Assembly: GCA_049889815.1 (NCBI GenBank)
Contig: JBMHCR010000023.1
Location: 1-64,000, forward strand
Source of the DNA: JBPOFY01 sp049889815
GTDB taxonomy: Bacteria; Verrucomicrobiota; Verrucomicrobiia; Opitutales; Coraliomargaritaceae
DNA: 64,000 nt
Direction: 5' to 3'
Position numbers and translations under genes: made by a program. This document shows, in pieces, positions 40,901 through 50,237 of the stretch; position 1 is the stretch's first letter, and the number at the start of each line of letters is the position of its first letter. The notes under the pieces were generated by a model that saw nothing but the letters and a program-made list of their open reading frames with translations, was not told the DNA's origin and did no database searches.

Positions 40901-41641
40901 ATGTCGAAACGAGTCAACGTTGATCAACTCCTGAAAGATATCCGCAAAGCAGCGGAATCTGCCGGCTTTCGCATAGAAAGCTACGGTGAAGCATTTGGCT
41001 ACTCCCTAATCGTTGGCACACGGACGGCGGAAACTTCAACCGAGCAAACAAAGCACATCTACATTTCCGCAGGAATCCACGGCGACGAGCCAGCACCTCC
41101 GCAGGCACTGCTGGAGCTAATCAGATCCGATGCGCTACCGCGCTCGAACAGCTACGTGATCTGCCCCTGCATGAACCCAGCGGGAATGGTAGCGAACACC
41201 CGTGAAAACCCCGACGGCATCGACCTCAATCGCGACTACACCGATTTTGTATCCAACGAAATTGAGACGCATCACAGGTGGGTCGAAGCCCATCTAACGA
41301 AGCTGGATCTGGCACTGCATCTACACGAAGATTGGGAGGCAAAAGGCTTTTACTTTTATGAGCTGAACTTTGATGGGCATGCCAGCCGCGCAGAGGCAAT
41401 TCTAGAAGCAGCAGCCAAATACCTGCCAATCGAACTGGCATCGCGCATAGATGGCCACCGAGCAAGAGGCGGCGTAATCCGACCGCCGGAGCTACCCGAC
41501 GTGCCCGAGGGTCGGCCCGAAGCGATCTATTTCCAGCAGCGCTATGGGCTGCTGAACTACACGCTTGAGACGCCATCGGGTCTGGAAATGGAGCAGCGTA
41601 TTGCCGCGATGCAAGCGGCGACTTTAGCGGCGATGAGTTGA
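40901..41641 (+). CDS. M14-type metallocarboxypeptidase/deacylase (succinylglutamate desuccinylase-like)
   Basis: A 246-residue zinc enzyme of the M14 / aspartoacylase superfamily. The zinc ligands are His and Glu in SAGIHGDEPAPP near 55-66 and a later His in LHLHED; GIDLNRDYTDF holds the conserved Asn-Arg pair that binds the substrate carboxylate, and Glu in TLETPSG is the likely catalytic acid. It would remove an acyl or amino acid group from a small peptide or N-acyl amino acid in the cytosol. No signal peptide is present. The ATG at 40901 is used; a longer frame reaches back across the gltX start and is not supported. Substrate unknown. Confidence 0.82.
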   Translation: MSKRVNVDQLLKDIRKAAESAGFRIESYGEAFGYSLIVGTRTAETSTEQTKHIYISAGIHGDEPAPPQALLELIRSDALPRSNSYVICPCMNPAGMVANTRENPDGIDLNRDYTDFVSNEIETHHRWVEAHLTKLDLALHLHEDWEAKGFYFYELNFDGHASRAEAILEAAAKYLPIELASRIDGHRARGGVIRPPELPDVPEGRPEAIYFQQRYGLLNYTLETPSGLEMEQRIAAMQAATLAAMS

Positions 41642-41644
41642 GAT

Positions 41645-41720
41645 AGTGAGGGCGCCCTGACCTCAGGCGTCTGAGATACTCAACTGGTGCCGCGGACGCC
41701 CGGGGGCAACCGTCCCTACC
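41645..41720. repeat. GC-rich palindromic intergenic sequence
   Basis: Right after the M14 gene the sequence is rich in nested inverted repeats: AGGGCGCCCT at 41649-41658, TGAGG/CCTCA around it, and GGACG...CCGTCC across 41694-41716. Its style resembles the palindromes after rnr at 21141-21222. Likely a dispersed REP-type element. Confidence 0.45.
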
Positions 41721-41723
41721 ACA

Positions 41724-41865
41724 TGTCGGCTGGCCATCTACGCCCTGAGTTTCACTCAGAGCTGCGTCAAACTCTCTGTTCGAGTTCTCACCTCTTCTTG
41801 ATTGCATAAAAAAGACCCTCGAACGGTCCAAGGGTCTTTGAGAAAATGGAGTGAGTGAAGAGGTT
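41724..41865. repeat. Direct repeat copy A (includes 16 nt of tRNA-Gly 3' end)
   Basis: 142 bases that match 41902-42043 with three substitutions and no gaps. The right end equals the last 16 nucleotides of tRNA-Gly plus CCA, and the rest equals the tRNA's 3' flank, including its terminator (here 41807-41840). At 41866 the match stops abruptly within the T-loop of the tRNA. Confidence 0.9.
41807..41840 (-). terminator. Duplicated tRNA-Gly terminator (copy A)
   Basis: Same AAGACCCT/AGGGTCTT stem with T run on the minus strand as at 41985-42018, carried along in the duplication. Confidence 0.8.
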
Positions 41866-41901
41866 GCTCGCGGCTTGGGCCGCGCCCGCTGCGCGGCAGC
41901 C

Positions 41902-42100
<199 letters not shown>

Positions 42101-42165
42101 TTTTGTTGAGGAAGTCGAAACACTCTATAGGATTTTTCGACTGTCAACGCGTTTTTTAGAAAAAA

Positions 42166-43035
42166 TCAGTTTTCCAAATCGAGGTCAATTATTAGCTTAC
42201 GACGGATCGTATCCGGAAGAGCGAAGAGCTCGTTTTTGCGCAGACCTGCTGCCACTTCGTCTCCAAGGAGTAAGCGCAAAACCGGCTTTAGCTTTTCGGC
42301 ATCACGTTGATTGAAGGCAATGTAGAAAGCTAGGCGAATCGGGTAATCACCATAGTGGACATTATCTTCTGAAGGGCCGAAGGCAGGACTGTCAGCAGTC
42401 TCGGACACCATGATCGCTTTAACCGTTTTGTTTTTAGGTATGCCCGACATAACTGCAATCGACGCAGGGTCTCCAGCGATGATTTCTTCGACCTCAGTGT
42501 CTTTGACCATGGCAACACTCGGTTTCGTGGAACTAGCCTCAAAAACAGAGTGCTTGAACAATTCTAATGAGATACTTGTTTCGGATGGACCCGTAAGCGG
42601 TTTGATTCTGCGGCTGCCCCAACCTGAAAGGCCGAGATCTCCCCAAGTGTTGAGATTGAATTCTTCATTATCCCCGTAGATACCACCGAGGTGAGCGAGG
42701 GTGATTTCGTCAATCGGGTTGTTGACATTAACCGCAATGACCGCGATTCCGTAAGCAAAAGGAAAGAGAGTGAACTCTTCACGAAGCTCTGAATCGACAT
42801 CCGGAACCGCTATGATCGCAAGGTCGACATCGTCCGAGCGGAGGTTGTCCAGCGCGGGCAAACTGCCGATGCTTTGAATGTCCAAAGAAATGGCGTTTAT
42901 CTCTTCAAATGATTCAAGCGGAGCTCTGATATAATCAGCAAGGAGATCGGATGCAGATATGCGGATCTCTTCTGCGAAGACCGAGCAGGTCGCCAGTGAA
43001 AACAGTAGAAAACTGGAAGTGACTCGTTTCAGCAT
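42166..43035 (-). CDS. Periplasmic PstS-like substrate-binding protein
   Basis: A 289-residue exported protein with a signal peptide (1-21, ending SVFAEE). The body has the PBP-II pattern of phosphate-type binding proteins: RISASDLLADYI, a hinge, GIYGDNEEFNLNTWGDLG (compare the IFxGxxxxW element of PstS) and a GPSETSISLELFKHSVF segment where PstS binds its ligand. No permease or ATPase gene is near, so it is an orphan, perhaps a sensor-linked or surface protein. It lies downstream of an NtrC-type regulator gene on the same strand with a 118-base spacer. The ligand (phosphate or another oxyanion) is inferred from fold only. Confidence 0.75.
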   Translation of the reverse strand: MLKRVTSSFLLFSLATCSVFAEEIRISASDLLADYIRAPLESFEEINAISLDIQSIGSLPALDNLRSDDVDLAIIAVPDVDSELREEFTLFPFAYGIAVIAVNVNNPIDEITLAHLGGIYGDNEEFNLNTWGDLGLSGWGSRRIKPLTGPSETSISLELFKHSVFEASSTKPSVAMVKDTEVEEIIAGDPASIAVMSGIPKNKTVKAIMVSETADSPAFGPSEDNVHYGDYPIRLAFYIAFNQRDAEKLKPVLRLLLGDEVAAGLRKNELFALPDTIRRKLIIDLDLEN

Positions 43036-43153
43036 AGCAGGGTTGATGTAGAAAGGCGTCTAAATGCCCGCATTGGATACACGTTGTGCGTTAAAAATTT
43101 AAGAGTCAAACATCAATCTGATTCCAATCACCGACACCTCGGCCTGCGGTGAG

Positions 43154-44521
43154 CTACTTGCCGACGTCCAACTCCGGCCACTGGGTAAGCTTGCGGTGAA
43201 GCGTGCGGCGGCTAATGCCCATCAAATCGGCGGCTTTTGTGCGATTGCCATTTGCCTTGATCAGTGCGTTGCGGAGAAGACGTTTCTCGTTCTCCTCCTT
43301 GCTCAGGGAGGTGCTGCTGGTCAGCGCCTGAGGAGCGCCCGCGGCCTCGATCGCAGCGTGGTACTTTGGATCCAGGTCGTATTCGGTGACCTCACTGCCA
43401 CGTTTGAGAACCACGATGTTTTCGCAGAAGTTGCGCAGCTCGCGGATATTGCCCGGCCAGTTGTAGGCGCGCAGCACCTTCAAAGCACTCTCGGTGAGTT
43501 CGACAGGCTCCACGTTGTTTTCCTTGGCGAAATAATCGGTGTAGTGGTTGAGCAGAACAATGAGATCATCTGCTCGCTCACGTAGGGCCGGCAATTCGAT
43601 TGTGACGACATTCAAGCGATAAAGCAGGTCTTCGCGAAACTCGCCCTGCTTCACCATCTCAGCCAAATTGCGATTGGTCGCACAGACAAGGCGAACATTG
43701 ACATCGATCGACTTGGAGCTACCCAAACGTTCGAAGCTCCGCGTCTCGAGAAAGCGCAGAAGTTTGACCTGCGTCGACGCATCGATCTCACCAATCTCGT
43801 CGAGAAACAGCGTGCCACCATCAGCGGATTCGAACCGTCCGATACGCCGCTCAGTCGCGCCGGTAAAGGCACCCTTCTCATGTCCGAAGAGCTCACTCTC
43901 AAGCAAGTTGGCAGCGAGCGCCGCACAATGCACTGGGACGAAGGCCTCGCGGGAACGGTCACTATTCTGGTGTATCGCCTGAGCGATGAGCTCTTTACCG
44001 GTGCCCGTTTCACCCTCAAGCAGCACCGTGGCCCTCGAGGGCGCGACCAGTTTCACCTTATCCAAAACATCTACCAGACCCGACGAATTTCCGACGATGC
44101 CGGTAAAGCTGTATTTCTTATCCAAGCGCTCATGCAAAACTACATTCTCGGCTTCGATAATACGCGATTTGAGCGCGCGTTTGATGAGGATTTCCAGCTT
44201 TTCCAAACTGACCGGTTTGGTCAAAAAATCAAAGGCGCCGCGGCGCATCGCCTCAACAGCTGTCTCTACGCTTCCGTAGGCAGTCATCATGATGCAAATG
44301 GGGCGGTTCGGTAGCGTAATCGCCTTGTCGATGACTTTGAGCCCCGACTTCCCCGCCATCCGTAGATCCGTCAACACCACATCAAAGGTCTCCGCCTCCA
44401 TCAGATTGAAGGCTTCCTCAGCGCTCGAGGCCATGTAGACCTCATATTCATCCTCGAGAGCGAGCCCTAAGCCTTCACGAGTGTTTTTCTCGTCATCGAC
44501 AATCAATATTGTAACTGGCAT
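43154..44521 (-). CDS. Sigma-54-dependent NtrC-family response regulator
   Basis: A 455-residue three-domain activator. The receiver domain (1-115) has Asp9-Asp10 and the phospho-acceptor Asp52 in LTDLRM; the AAA+ domain (about 140-375) has GETGTGKE (Walker A), GAFTGA for sigma-54 contact and GGTLFLDEIGE (Walker B); the C-terminal FIS-type helix-turn-helix contains NRTKAADLMGISRRTLHRKL. It activates RpoN promoters after phosphorylation. The ATG at 44521 starts MPVTILIVDDE; the longer frame is not conserved. No histidine kinase gene is adjacent. It is divergent from moxR with 117 bases between, but I see no clear TGGC-N8-TTGC promoter there. Confidence 0.95.
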   Translation of the reverse strand: MPVTILIVDDEKNTREGLGLALEDEYEVYMASSAEEAFNLMEAETFDVVLTDLRMAGKSGLKVIDKAITLPNRPICIMMTAYGSVETAVEAMRRGAFDFLTKPVSLEKLEILIKRALKSRIIEAENVVLHERLDKKYSFTGIVGNSSGLVDVLDKVKLVAPSRATVLLEGETGTGKELIAQAIHQNSDRSREAFVPVHCAALAANLLESELFGHEKGAFTGATERRIGRFESADGGTLFLDEIGEIDASTQVKLLRFLETRSFERLGSSKSIDVNVRLVCATNRNLAEMVKQGEFREDLLYRLNVVTIELPALRERADDLIVLLNHYTDYFAKENNVEPVELTESALKVLRAYNWPGNIRELRNFCENIVVLKRGSEVTEYDLDPKYHAAIEAAGAPQALTSSTSLSKEENEKRLLRNALIKANGNRTKAADLMGISRRTLHRKLTQWPELDVGK

Positions 44522-44638
44522 GTGAGTCAATAAGGCACAACTTGACTTAAAAAGCAATATCCACATTGCTATGAAACCGTTTAAGCAATCACCTGTCACT
44601 AACGTCTAACGAACCAAATTTATAGCCCATAAAACACT

Positions 44639-45637
44639 ATGAGCAACGATCCGTCCGCCACCCAAGAAACCGAAGCAACAATCCTTGCCGCAACCGAGTG
44701 GATACCCAAATTACGGGAAGAAATCGGCAGTGTAATTGTCGGCCAACATTATCTAGTAGATCGCCTACTGGTAGGCCTACTGGCAAATGGTCACGTATTG
44801 CTCGAAGGTGTGCCGGGTCTGGCAAAGACCCTCAGTATCCGCACGCTGGCAACCGCTACCGCAGCCGACTTCAAGCGCATCCAATTCACACCGGACCTGC
44901 TACCTGCAGACATCATTGGCACGCTGATCTACAGCCCCAAGGACAGCACCTTCCACACACGCAAGGGCCCGATTTTCGCCAATCTGGTGTTAGCAGATGA
45001 GATCAACCGTGCACCTGCGAAGGTGCAAAGCGCCCTACTCGAAGCTATGCAGGAGCGCCAGGTAACGATTGGCGACTCTACTTATGGCCTGCCCGAGCCC
45101 TTCTTGGTCCTAGCAACCGAAAACCCAATCGACCAAGAAGGCACCTATCCCCTACCCGAGGCGCAAGTCGACCGATTTATGCTAAAACTACGCGTCGGCT
45201 ACCCAAGCAAAGCTGACGAGCGCGAAATCCTCGACCGCATGTCCTCGACTTCTCCGAAGCTAAATGTGAGCGCGGTGACCACACTCGAAGCGATCACGGA
45301 AGCACGCAAAGTAGTCAACAACATCTATGTCGATCCGAAGATCCGCGACTATATCGTCGACATCATTCTTGCGACACGTGATCCAGAAGCCTTCAAACTC
45401 AAACTTGGGCAATACATCCAATTCGGCGCGAGTCCGCGTGCGACCATCAGTCTAACGCTTGCTGCCAAAGCGTGGGCACTCATGCAGGGTCGCAACTACG
45501 TTGTCCCACAGGATGTTAAGGAGATCGGCATGGACGTATTGCGCCACCGTGTGATTCCAAGTTACGAAGCTGAAGCCGAAGCGATTACCAGCGAAGATCT
45601 GGTCACTTCAATCTTCGAAACAGTGCCTGTGCCGTAA
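44639..45637 (+). CDS. MoxR-family AAA+ ATPase
   Basis: A 332-residue chaperone-like ATPase that heads the Bat operon. Walker A is GVPGLAKT at 57-64, Walker B is LVLADEINRAP, and sensor 1 lies in FLVLATENPIDQEGTYPLPEAQ, the last a signature of the MoxR branch. MoxR proteins act with VWA-domain partners to mature or load metal or protein complexes; four genes down are two VWA proteins. It begins a run of seven + strand genes up to 52.8 kb with gaps of at most 60 bases and several overlaps, so all are likely one operon. Confidence 0.94.
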   Translation: MSNDPSATQETEATILAATEWIPKLREEIGSVIVGQHYLVDRLLVGLLANGHVLLEGVPGLAKTLSIRTLATATAADFKRIQFTPDLLPADIIGTLIYSPKDSTFHTRKGPIFANLVLADEINRAPAKVQSALLEAMQERQVTIGDSTYGLPEPFLVLATENPIDQEGTYPLPEAQVDRFMLKLRVGYPSKADEREILDRMSSTSPKLNVSAVTTLEAITEARKVVNNIYVDPKIRDYIVDIILATRDPEAFKLKLGQYIQFGASPRATISLTLAAKAWALMQGRNYVVPQDVKEIGMDVLRHRVIPSYEAEAEAITSEDLVTSIFETVPVP

Positions 45638-45697
45638 TAGACCATTCCTAATCTTAATTGCCACTGAAAATAGATTGAGATTAAGGTTCTGTAAGGA

Positions 45698-46591
45698 ATG
45701 ACACCATCCGACATTATTAAGAAGGTCCGGCGTCTAGAGATCCGCACGCGACAGTTGGTGACAGACTCGGTCACGGGTGCCTACCATAGTTCATTTAAGG
45801 GACGTGGTATGGACTTTGAAGAAGTCCGCGAATATACGATTGGCGATGACGTGCGCACGATCGACTGGAATGTGAGCGCCAAAATGGATCGACCCTTTGT
45901 AAAAGTCTTTCGCGAGGAGCGTGAGCTTACCTTGATGCTACTTGTCGACCTAAGTGCGTCGGGTGTGTTTGGCTCAGTCGAACAAAGTAAGCGCGAACGG
46001 GCAGCGGAGATCGCCAGCGTGTTGGCATTTTCCGCCACCCTGAATAACGACAGGGTCGGGTTGCTGCTATACACCGATACCGTCGAGCACTACATCCCTC
46101 CCAAGAAGGGGCGTCGACATGTGTTGCGCACGATTCGCGACATTCTCGCATTTGAACCGAAAGCACGTGGCACGAACCATCAATCGGCACTAGACTACCT
46201 AAACCGCGTGCAACGCCGTAAGACTGTTGTCTTCCTGATCTCCGACTTTCTCGACAATTTAGACACACAAGCGTCGAACCTCTTCAACAGTCTTTCCCTC
46301 AGTAATCAACGGCACGACCTCGTAAGTATCGTACTGAGCGATCCGCGCGAAACCCAGCTGCCCAATGTCGGATTGATCACACTCGAAGACGCAGAGACCG
46401 GCGATCTGGTAGAGATCAACACAAGCAGTGCAAAAATACGCAAGAGCTACGCAGCGCTGGCACGCGAGCGCCGCGATCTGTTTGAAGCGAACATGCGCAA
46501 AAAGGGACTCGACTGGATCGAGGCCAAGACCGACCAACCCTATCTTCCGGCGCTGCGTCAACTGTTCGCACGTCGCGCTAGCCGTCATTAA
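45698..46591 (+). CDS. DUF58 domain protein
   Basis: A 297-residue protein with the DUF58 pattern: YHSSFKGRGMDFEEVREY and GDDVRTIDWNVSAKMDRPFVKVF near residues 28-75, followed by a VWA-like core with LMLLVDLSASG. DUF58 proteins almost always follow moxR and are thought to be the first VWA-type substrate or adaptor of the ATPase. No transmembrane helix is evident in it, so it is probably cytosolic or membrane-associated. Its stop immediately precedes the ATG of the next gene. Before it lies an ATTAAGA-type repeat. Confidence 0.9.
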   Translation: MTPSDIIKKVRRLEIRTRQLVTDSVTGAYHSSFKGRGMDFEEVREYTIGDDVRTIDWNVSAKMDRPFVKVFREERELTLMLLVDLSASGVFGSVEQSKRERAAEIASVLAFSATLNNDRVGLLLYTDTVEHYIPPKKGRRHVLRTIRDILAFEPKARGTNHQSALDYLNRVQRRKTVVFLISDFLDNLDTQASNLFNSLSLSNQRHDLVSIVLSDPRETQLPNVGLITLEDAETGDLVEINTSSAKIRKSYAALARERRDLFEANMRKKGLDWIEAKTDQPYLPALRQLFARRASRH

Positions 46592-47137
46592 ATGATGAAC
46601 GCAGAGACATTCACTCAACAGATGCCAGCCTTACCAGAAGGTCCTTCATTCGACAGAGTGCGAGGTCCCGTAGAGGTGCCCTTGCTTGAAACCTGGCATA
46701 TCATCGGAGCGATTTTGATCCTAGTGCTCTTACTGGCCTTTATCATTTGGCAGTATTTACAGCTACGCAGACGTGACTCGCAGCATATGCCTCCACCGAT
46801 TCCCAGCCGATCAGCGATCGCGGATTTGGAAAGAGCCAATGAGCTTGCAGAAGATGATGAAAACTTTGCCACTTTATTGGTGGATTGTATCCGACGCTAC
46901 TACGAATCCGAGATGCAAGTACATGCAGTTGGACACACCTCAGAAGAATTTCTCCGTAATTTAAAAGGCAATACACGCTTAGATACTGCCTATCACGAAT
47001 CGCTGAGGATCTTCCTTAAACAATGCGATACAATTAAGTTTGCCCAAGCAAGCACCACCGAAGAACAACGCAAAAAGCTCATAGAATCGGCACAAGATTT
47101 GATCCACCGCGCCGAGCAAGCAAGGAGAGCTGTCTGA
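46592..47137 (+). CDS. DUF4381-type membrane protein of the Bat operon
   Basis: A 181-residue protein with one transmembrane helix (about 33-53, TWHIIGAILILVLLLAFIIWQYL) and a cytoplasmic helical domain with ADLERANELAEDDENFATLLVDCIRRYYE, which fits the DUF4381 family. It follows the DUF58 gene with no spacer and precedes batA by two bases. Members are found only within moxR-VWA operons, and I take it to be an anchor or adaptor for the complex. It has no catalytic motif. Confidence 0.75.
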   Translation: MMNAETFTQQMPALPEGPSFDRVRGPVEVPLLETWHIIGAILILVLLLAFIIWQYLQLRRRDSQHMPPPIPSRSAIADLERANELAEDDENFATLLVDCIRRYYESEMQVHAVGHTSEEFLRNLKGNTRLDTAYHESLRIFLKQCDTIKFAQASTTEEQRKKLIESAQDLIHRAEQARRAV

Positions 47138-47139
47138 AT

Positions 47140-48180
47140 ATGGATTTCTTTCAATTTCAAGATCCGTGGTTTTTCCTGCTATTGCTGCTGCTACCGGTAC
47201 TGGCTTGGTGGGCGGGCAGAATGGGCCCTGAAGCTGCGGTGCGCTTTTCCAGCACCAAACTGGTAAAAGCAGTCAGCCAAAATCGTAAGAGTCGTCCGGG
47301 TAGAATGCTCTTCGCGCTTCGCTTGCTCAGTTTTGCAGCATTGATCATCGCCCTCGCGCGTCCACAAATCGGCAAGATGAATGACACCACCGATGCTGAA
47401 GGTATCGACATTGTGGTGACACTCGACCTCTCGCTCTCCATGCGCGCCCTTGATTTGTCCACACGCGAAGATATCGTTACCCGACTGGATGCCGCGAAAC
47501 GAGTGGTCGAAGAGTTTGTCGGCAAACGTTCCTACGATCGAATCGCTGTAGTTGCATTTGCCTCGGATGCCTATGTGGTCAGCCCGCTGACGTTGAACCA
47601 CGACTGGTTAAAGAAGAATCTCCAACGCCTTGAAATCGGCGAGATTGACGGCGCTGGCACTGCAATTGGCACAGCTCTGGGTGCCAGTGTGAACCGTCTC
47701 CGTGATCATGAGTCGCGCAGCCGTATTGTGATTCTCCTTACAGATGGCGAAAATAACGCTGGTGAGCTGACCCCCTTAGGAGCCGCAGAAGTCGCAAAAG
47801 CCTATGGCGTAAAAGTCTACACTATCGCGACGGGCAAGAAAGGTCGTGTCCCCGCCCCCGAGGCCGATCCTAGTAGCGGTGAAGTGCGCCGCGACCGCCA
47901 GGGCAAACCGATCTATCGAGGCCGTACGATGCTGTCCAATTACGACGAAGTTGAACTCAACGAAATCGCTACGATGACTGGCGGGCAATTTTTTCGCGCC
48001 ACCGAAAGCGGCGACTTGGAACGAATTTATGACGAGATAGACAAACTGGAAAAGACCACGATCGAGCTGCGATCCTACGCGACCTTTACAGAATTATTCA
48101 TCTGGTCCGCACTCTTGGCTCTCATGCTACTCTTAATCGAGCAACTCTTGAGTAATACGCGCTACCGCAGACTTCCATGA
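47140..48180 (+). CDS. batA: BatA: membrane VWA-domain protein
   Basis: A 346-residue membrane protein: a hydrophobic N-terminal helix (about 8-25), a second at 57-73, a VWA domain (about 88-300) and a C-terminal helix (about 318-337). The metal-ion site is intact: Asp96-x-Ser98-x-Ser100 in TLDLSLS, a Thr in the GAGTAIGTAL loop and Asp in ILLTDGENN. In Bacteroides and Leptospira Bat proteins affect oxygen tolerance and envelope stress, although direct roles are debated. Its stop overlaps the start of batB as ATGA. Confidence 0.92.
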   Translation: MDFFQFQDPWFFLLLLLLPVLAWWAGRMGPEAAVRFSSTKLVKAVSQNRKSRPGRMLFALRLLSFAALIIALARPQIGKMNDTTDAEGIDIVVTLDLSLSMRALDLSTREDIVTRLDAAKRVVEEFVGKRSYDRIAVVAFASDAYVVSPLTLNHDWLKKNLQRLEIGEIDGAGTAIGTALGASVNRLRDHESRSRIVILLTDGENNAGELTPLGAAEVAKAYGVKVYTIATGKKGRVPAPEADPSSGEVRRDRQGKPIYRGRTMLSNYDEVELNEIATMTGGQFFRATESGDLERIYDEIDKLEKTTIELRSYATFTELFIWSALLALMLLLIEQLLSNTRYRRLP

Positions 48181-50228
48181 ATTTCGAATATCCAGTTTGG
48201 CTCAGCGCGACCACAGTCATCGTCTTAATCACTGCAGGGATCATCGCATTTGGCTTACGTAGACGAGACAACCTACTTGGGCGCTTTGCAGCAAGTCGTC
48301 TAATGGATCAACTCACGGAGAAAGCCAGCCATACGCGCACACTCATCAAGGCGTGCTGCGTAGTGCTGGGTATCGCAGCTATCGGCATCGCTCTTGCACG
48401 TCCGCAATACGGGATCGAATGGTCGGAACGCAAAGCCCGCGGTCTCGATCTTGTATTCGTGTTGGATAGCTCGAAGAGCATGTTGGCAACTGACATTCGC
48501 CCCACTCGACTCGATCGAGCAAAGCTCGCCATCGTTGACCTAATCGAACGCCTGAAAAGTGATCGCATCGGCCTAGTCGCCTTTGCTGGCAGAGCATTTT
48601 TACAAACACCCCCGACACTCGACTACTCTGCCTTTAAAGAAAGTCTCGAAATTACCGGTCCGGGAACTATGACAAGCGGCGGCAGTGATTTGGGAAACGC
48701 AATCAGAGAGGCCGAGAAAGCATTCCCTAAAGATAATAATTTTAAAGTAATCATCCTGCTTACTGATGGCGAAGATCTCGGTGGCGGCGCGATCAATGCA
48801 GCAACAGAAGCGGCGAAGAACGGCATCAAAATATACGCAATCGGTATCGGCACACCGGAGGGCGAGTACCTCCGCATACGTAACGACCAAGGCAAGGAAA
48901 CCTTCATTCGCGATGCCGATGGCAAGCCAGTGCGCAGTCAACTGGACGAAGCGACGCTTCGGAAAATCACGCAACTCACTGGCGGCAGCTATAGTCGTTT
49001 GAGCGCGCAATCACTCGAAGCGCTGTATAGCTCAGTCATCGCTACCTTACCACGCGAAGAACGCGAAGCAGAATTACAGGAAAGACCAATCGAAAGGTTC
49101 CAGTGGTTACTCGGACTTGCGCTTTTGTTTCTCGTATTGGAAATCTTGATACGCAGGCGATCGAACTCAAATCTACTTGCAGCCTGGATCCTGTTGTCTA
49201 CCTTTCATCTCGCGGCAAATAAAACAACAGCGCAGGAGCTGCCAGTCAGCGCACTTGAGATCGTCGCAGAAGCTAAAATTATCGAGAAAAACCCACCCAT
49301 TGAAGATCCACGCGTTAAGTATAACAAGGCCTACGAAGCCTTACAATCCGGCGACCTTGACGCAGCAAAAGATCTCTACGAAGCCAGTATCGCCCAAACG
49401 GAGGATTTAAAACTCCAGCGCGACGCACTCTACAATATCGCTCACAGCAACTATCGCAGTGGACGCCAAACTTACGACTCTGGAGACCTGAAAAGCGCCA
49501 TTGAACAAGTCAAAGAAGCCGAAGATCAATTCCAGTCTGTTCTTGAATTGGATCCAAATGATACGGCAGCCGCTGAGGATCTAAAGAAGGTGACTGCGGT
49601 GCGGGAAGCGATGGAACAGATTGAGGAGCAACAGGAGCAACAGGAGCAACAAAACTCAGAACAAGAAAATCAAGAATCTCAAGAATCTCAAGAATCTCAA
49701 GAGAATGAATCCTCAGAAAACTCTGAATCACAGGATTCTGAACAGCAACAAGGCCAGAGCTCTGAACAAAACAACCAGGGTGAGGATTCTGAGAATCAAA
49801 ATTCCGACTCCGAACAGAACAGTTCCGGAAACGAGTCAGAGTCCCCCGAAGAAGAACAGGAAGCTCAGGAGCAAAATTCCGAATTTCAAAACGAACCAGG
49901 CGAAGAGAGCGATGAGCAATCGACTCGCAACCCTGCTGAGGACATGGAAGCACAAGAATCTGAAGAAGAAGCTGAATCGAAGGTGACTGCTGAGGAAGGC
50001 GAGGGAGATTCTTCAGAACAGGCTAGCAACAGCGCGCAAGTCGGCGAACAAAATGATGAAGCCGAAGGCACCGAGGACGGACAGGCAGCTGCCCAAGCAG
50101 TTCAAATCGAGGGCATGACTCAGGAAGATGCCACCGCCCTATTGAATACTTTACGAAATAGTGAAAAACTACTCCCATTTGTCGATCAGCAAACTCCGCG
50201 ACATAAGGGGCATCTCAAAGACTGGTAA
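48177..50228 (+). CDS. batB: BatB-BatC fusion: VWA plus TPR protein with acidic low-complexity tail
   Basis: A 683-residue protein. The first 330 residues are BatB: two N-terminal helices, a VWA domain with DSSKS (97-101) and LLTDGED, then a membrane helix (about 306-324). A further hydrophobic segment at 331-350 is followed by a TPR region (about 370-480; KYNKAYEALQSGDLDAAKDLYEAS) that matches BatC, separate in other bacteria. From about 480 to 640 it is a Gln/Glu/Ser/Asn-rich acidic stretch coded by short tandem repeats, and a short conserved end (ALLNTLRNSEKLLP) closes it. The fused order keeps both parts in one polypeptide. Confidence 0.9.
   Translation: MNFEYPVWLSATTVIVLITAGIIAFGLRRRDNLLGRFAASRLMDQLTEKASHTRTLIKACCVVLGIAAIGIALARPQYGIEWSERKARGLDLVFVLDSSKSMLATDIRPTRLDRAKLAIVDLIERLKSDRIGLVAFAGRAFLQTPPTLDYSAFKESLEITGPGTMTSGGSDLGNAIREAEKAFPKDNNFKVIILLTDGEDLGGGAINAATEAAKNGIKIYAIGIGTPEGEYLRIRNDQGKETFIRDADGKPVRSQLDEATLRKITQLTGGSYSRLSAQSLEALYSSVIATLPREEREAELQERPIERFQWLLGLALLFLVLEILIRRRSNSNLLAAWILLSTFHLAANKTTAQELPVSALEIVAEAKIIEKNPPIEDPRVKYNKAYEALQSGDLDAAKDLYEASIAQTEDLKLQRDALYNIAHSNYRSGRQTYDSGDLKSAIEQVKEAEDQFQSVLELDPNDTAAAEDLKKVTAVREAMEQIEEQQEQQEQQNSEQENQESQESQESQENESSENSESQDSEQQQGQSSEQNNQGEDSENQNSDSEQNSSGNESESPEEEQEAQEQNSEFQNEPGEESDEQSTRNPAEDMEAQESEEEAESKVTAEEGEGDSSEQASNSAQVGEQNDEAEGTEDGQAAAQAVQIEGMTQEDATALLNTLRNSEKLLPFVDQQTPRHKGHLKDW
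49612..49712 (+). repeat. Short tandem coding repeats in the batB/C tail
   Basis: Three copies of a 9-base GAGCAACAG-type unit are followed by three or four copies of AATCTCAAG. Both are multiples of three, so length changes by slippage keep the frame while altering the Gln/Glu/Ser-rich linker. Confidence 0.8.
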
Positions 50229-50237
50229 ACCTTCACA

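Noticed and set aside
49600..50100. Repeat array suggestive of a CRISPR or surface-repeat gene
   Set aside because: The repeats are short in-frame tandem codons in a batB/C linker without spacers.
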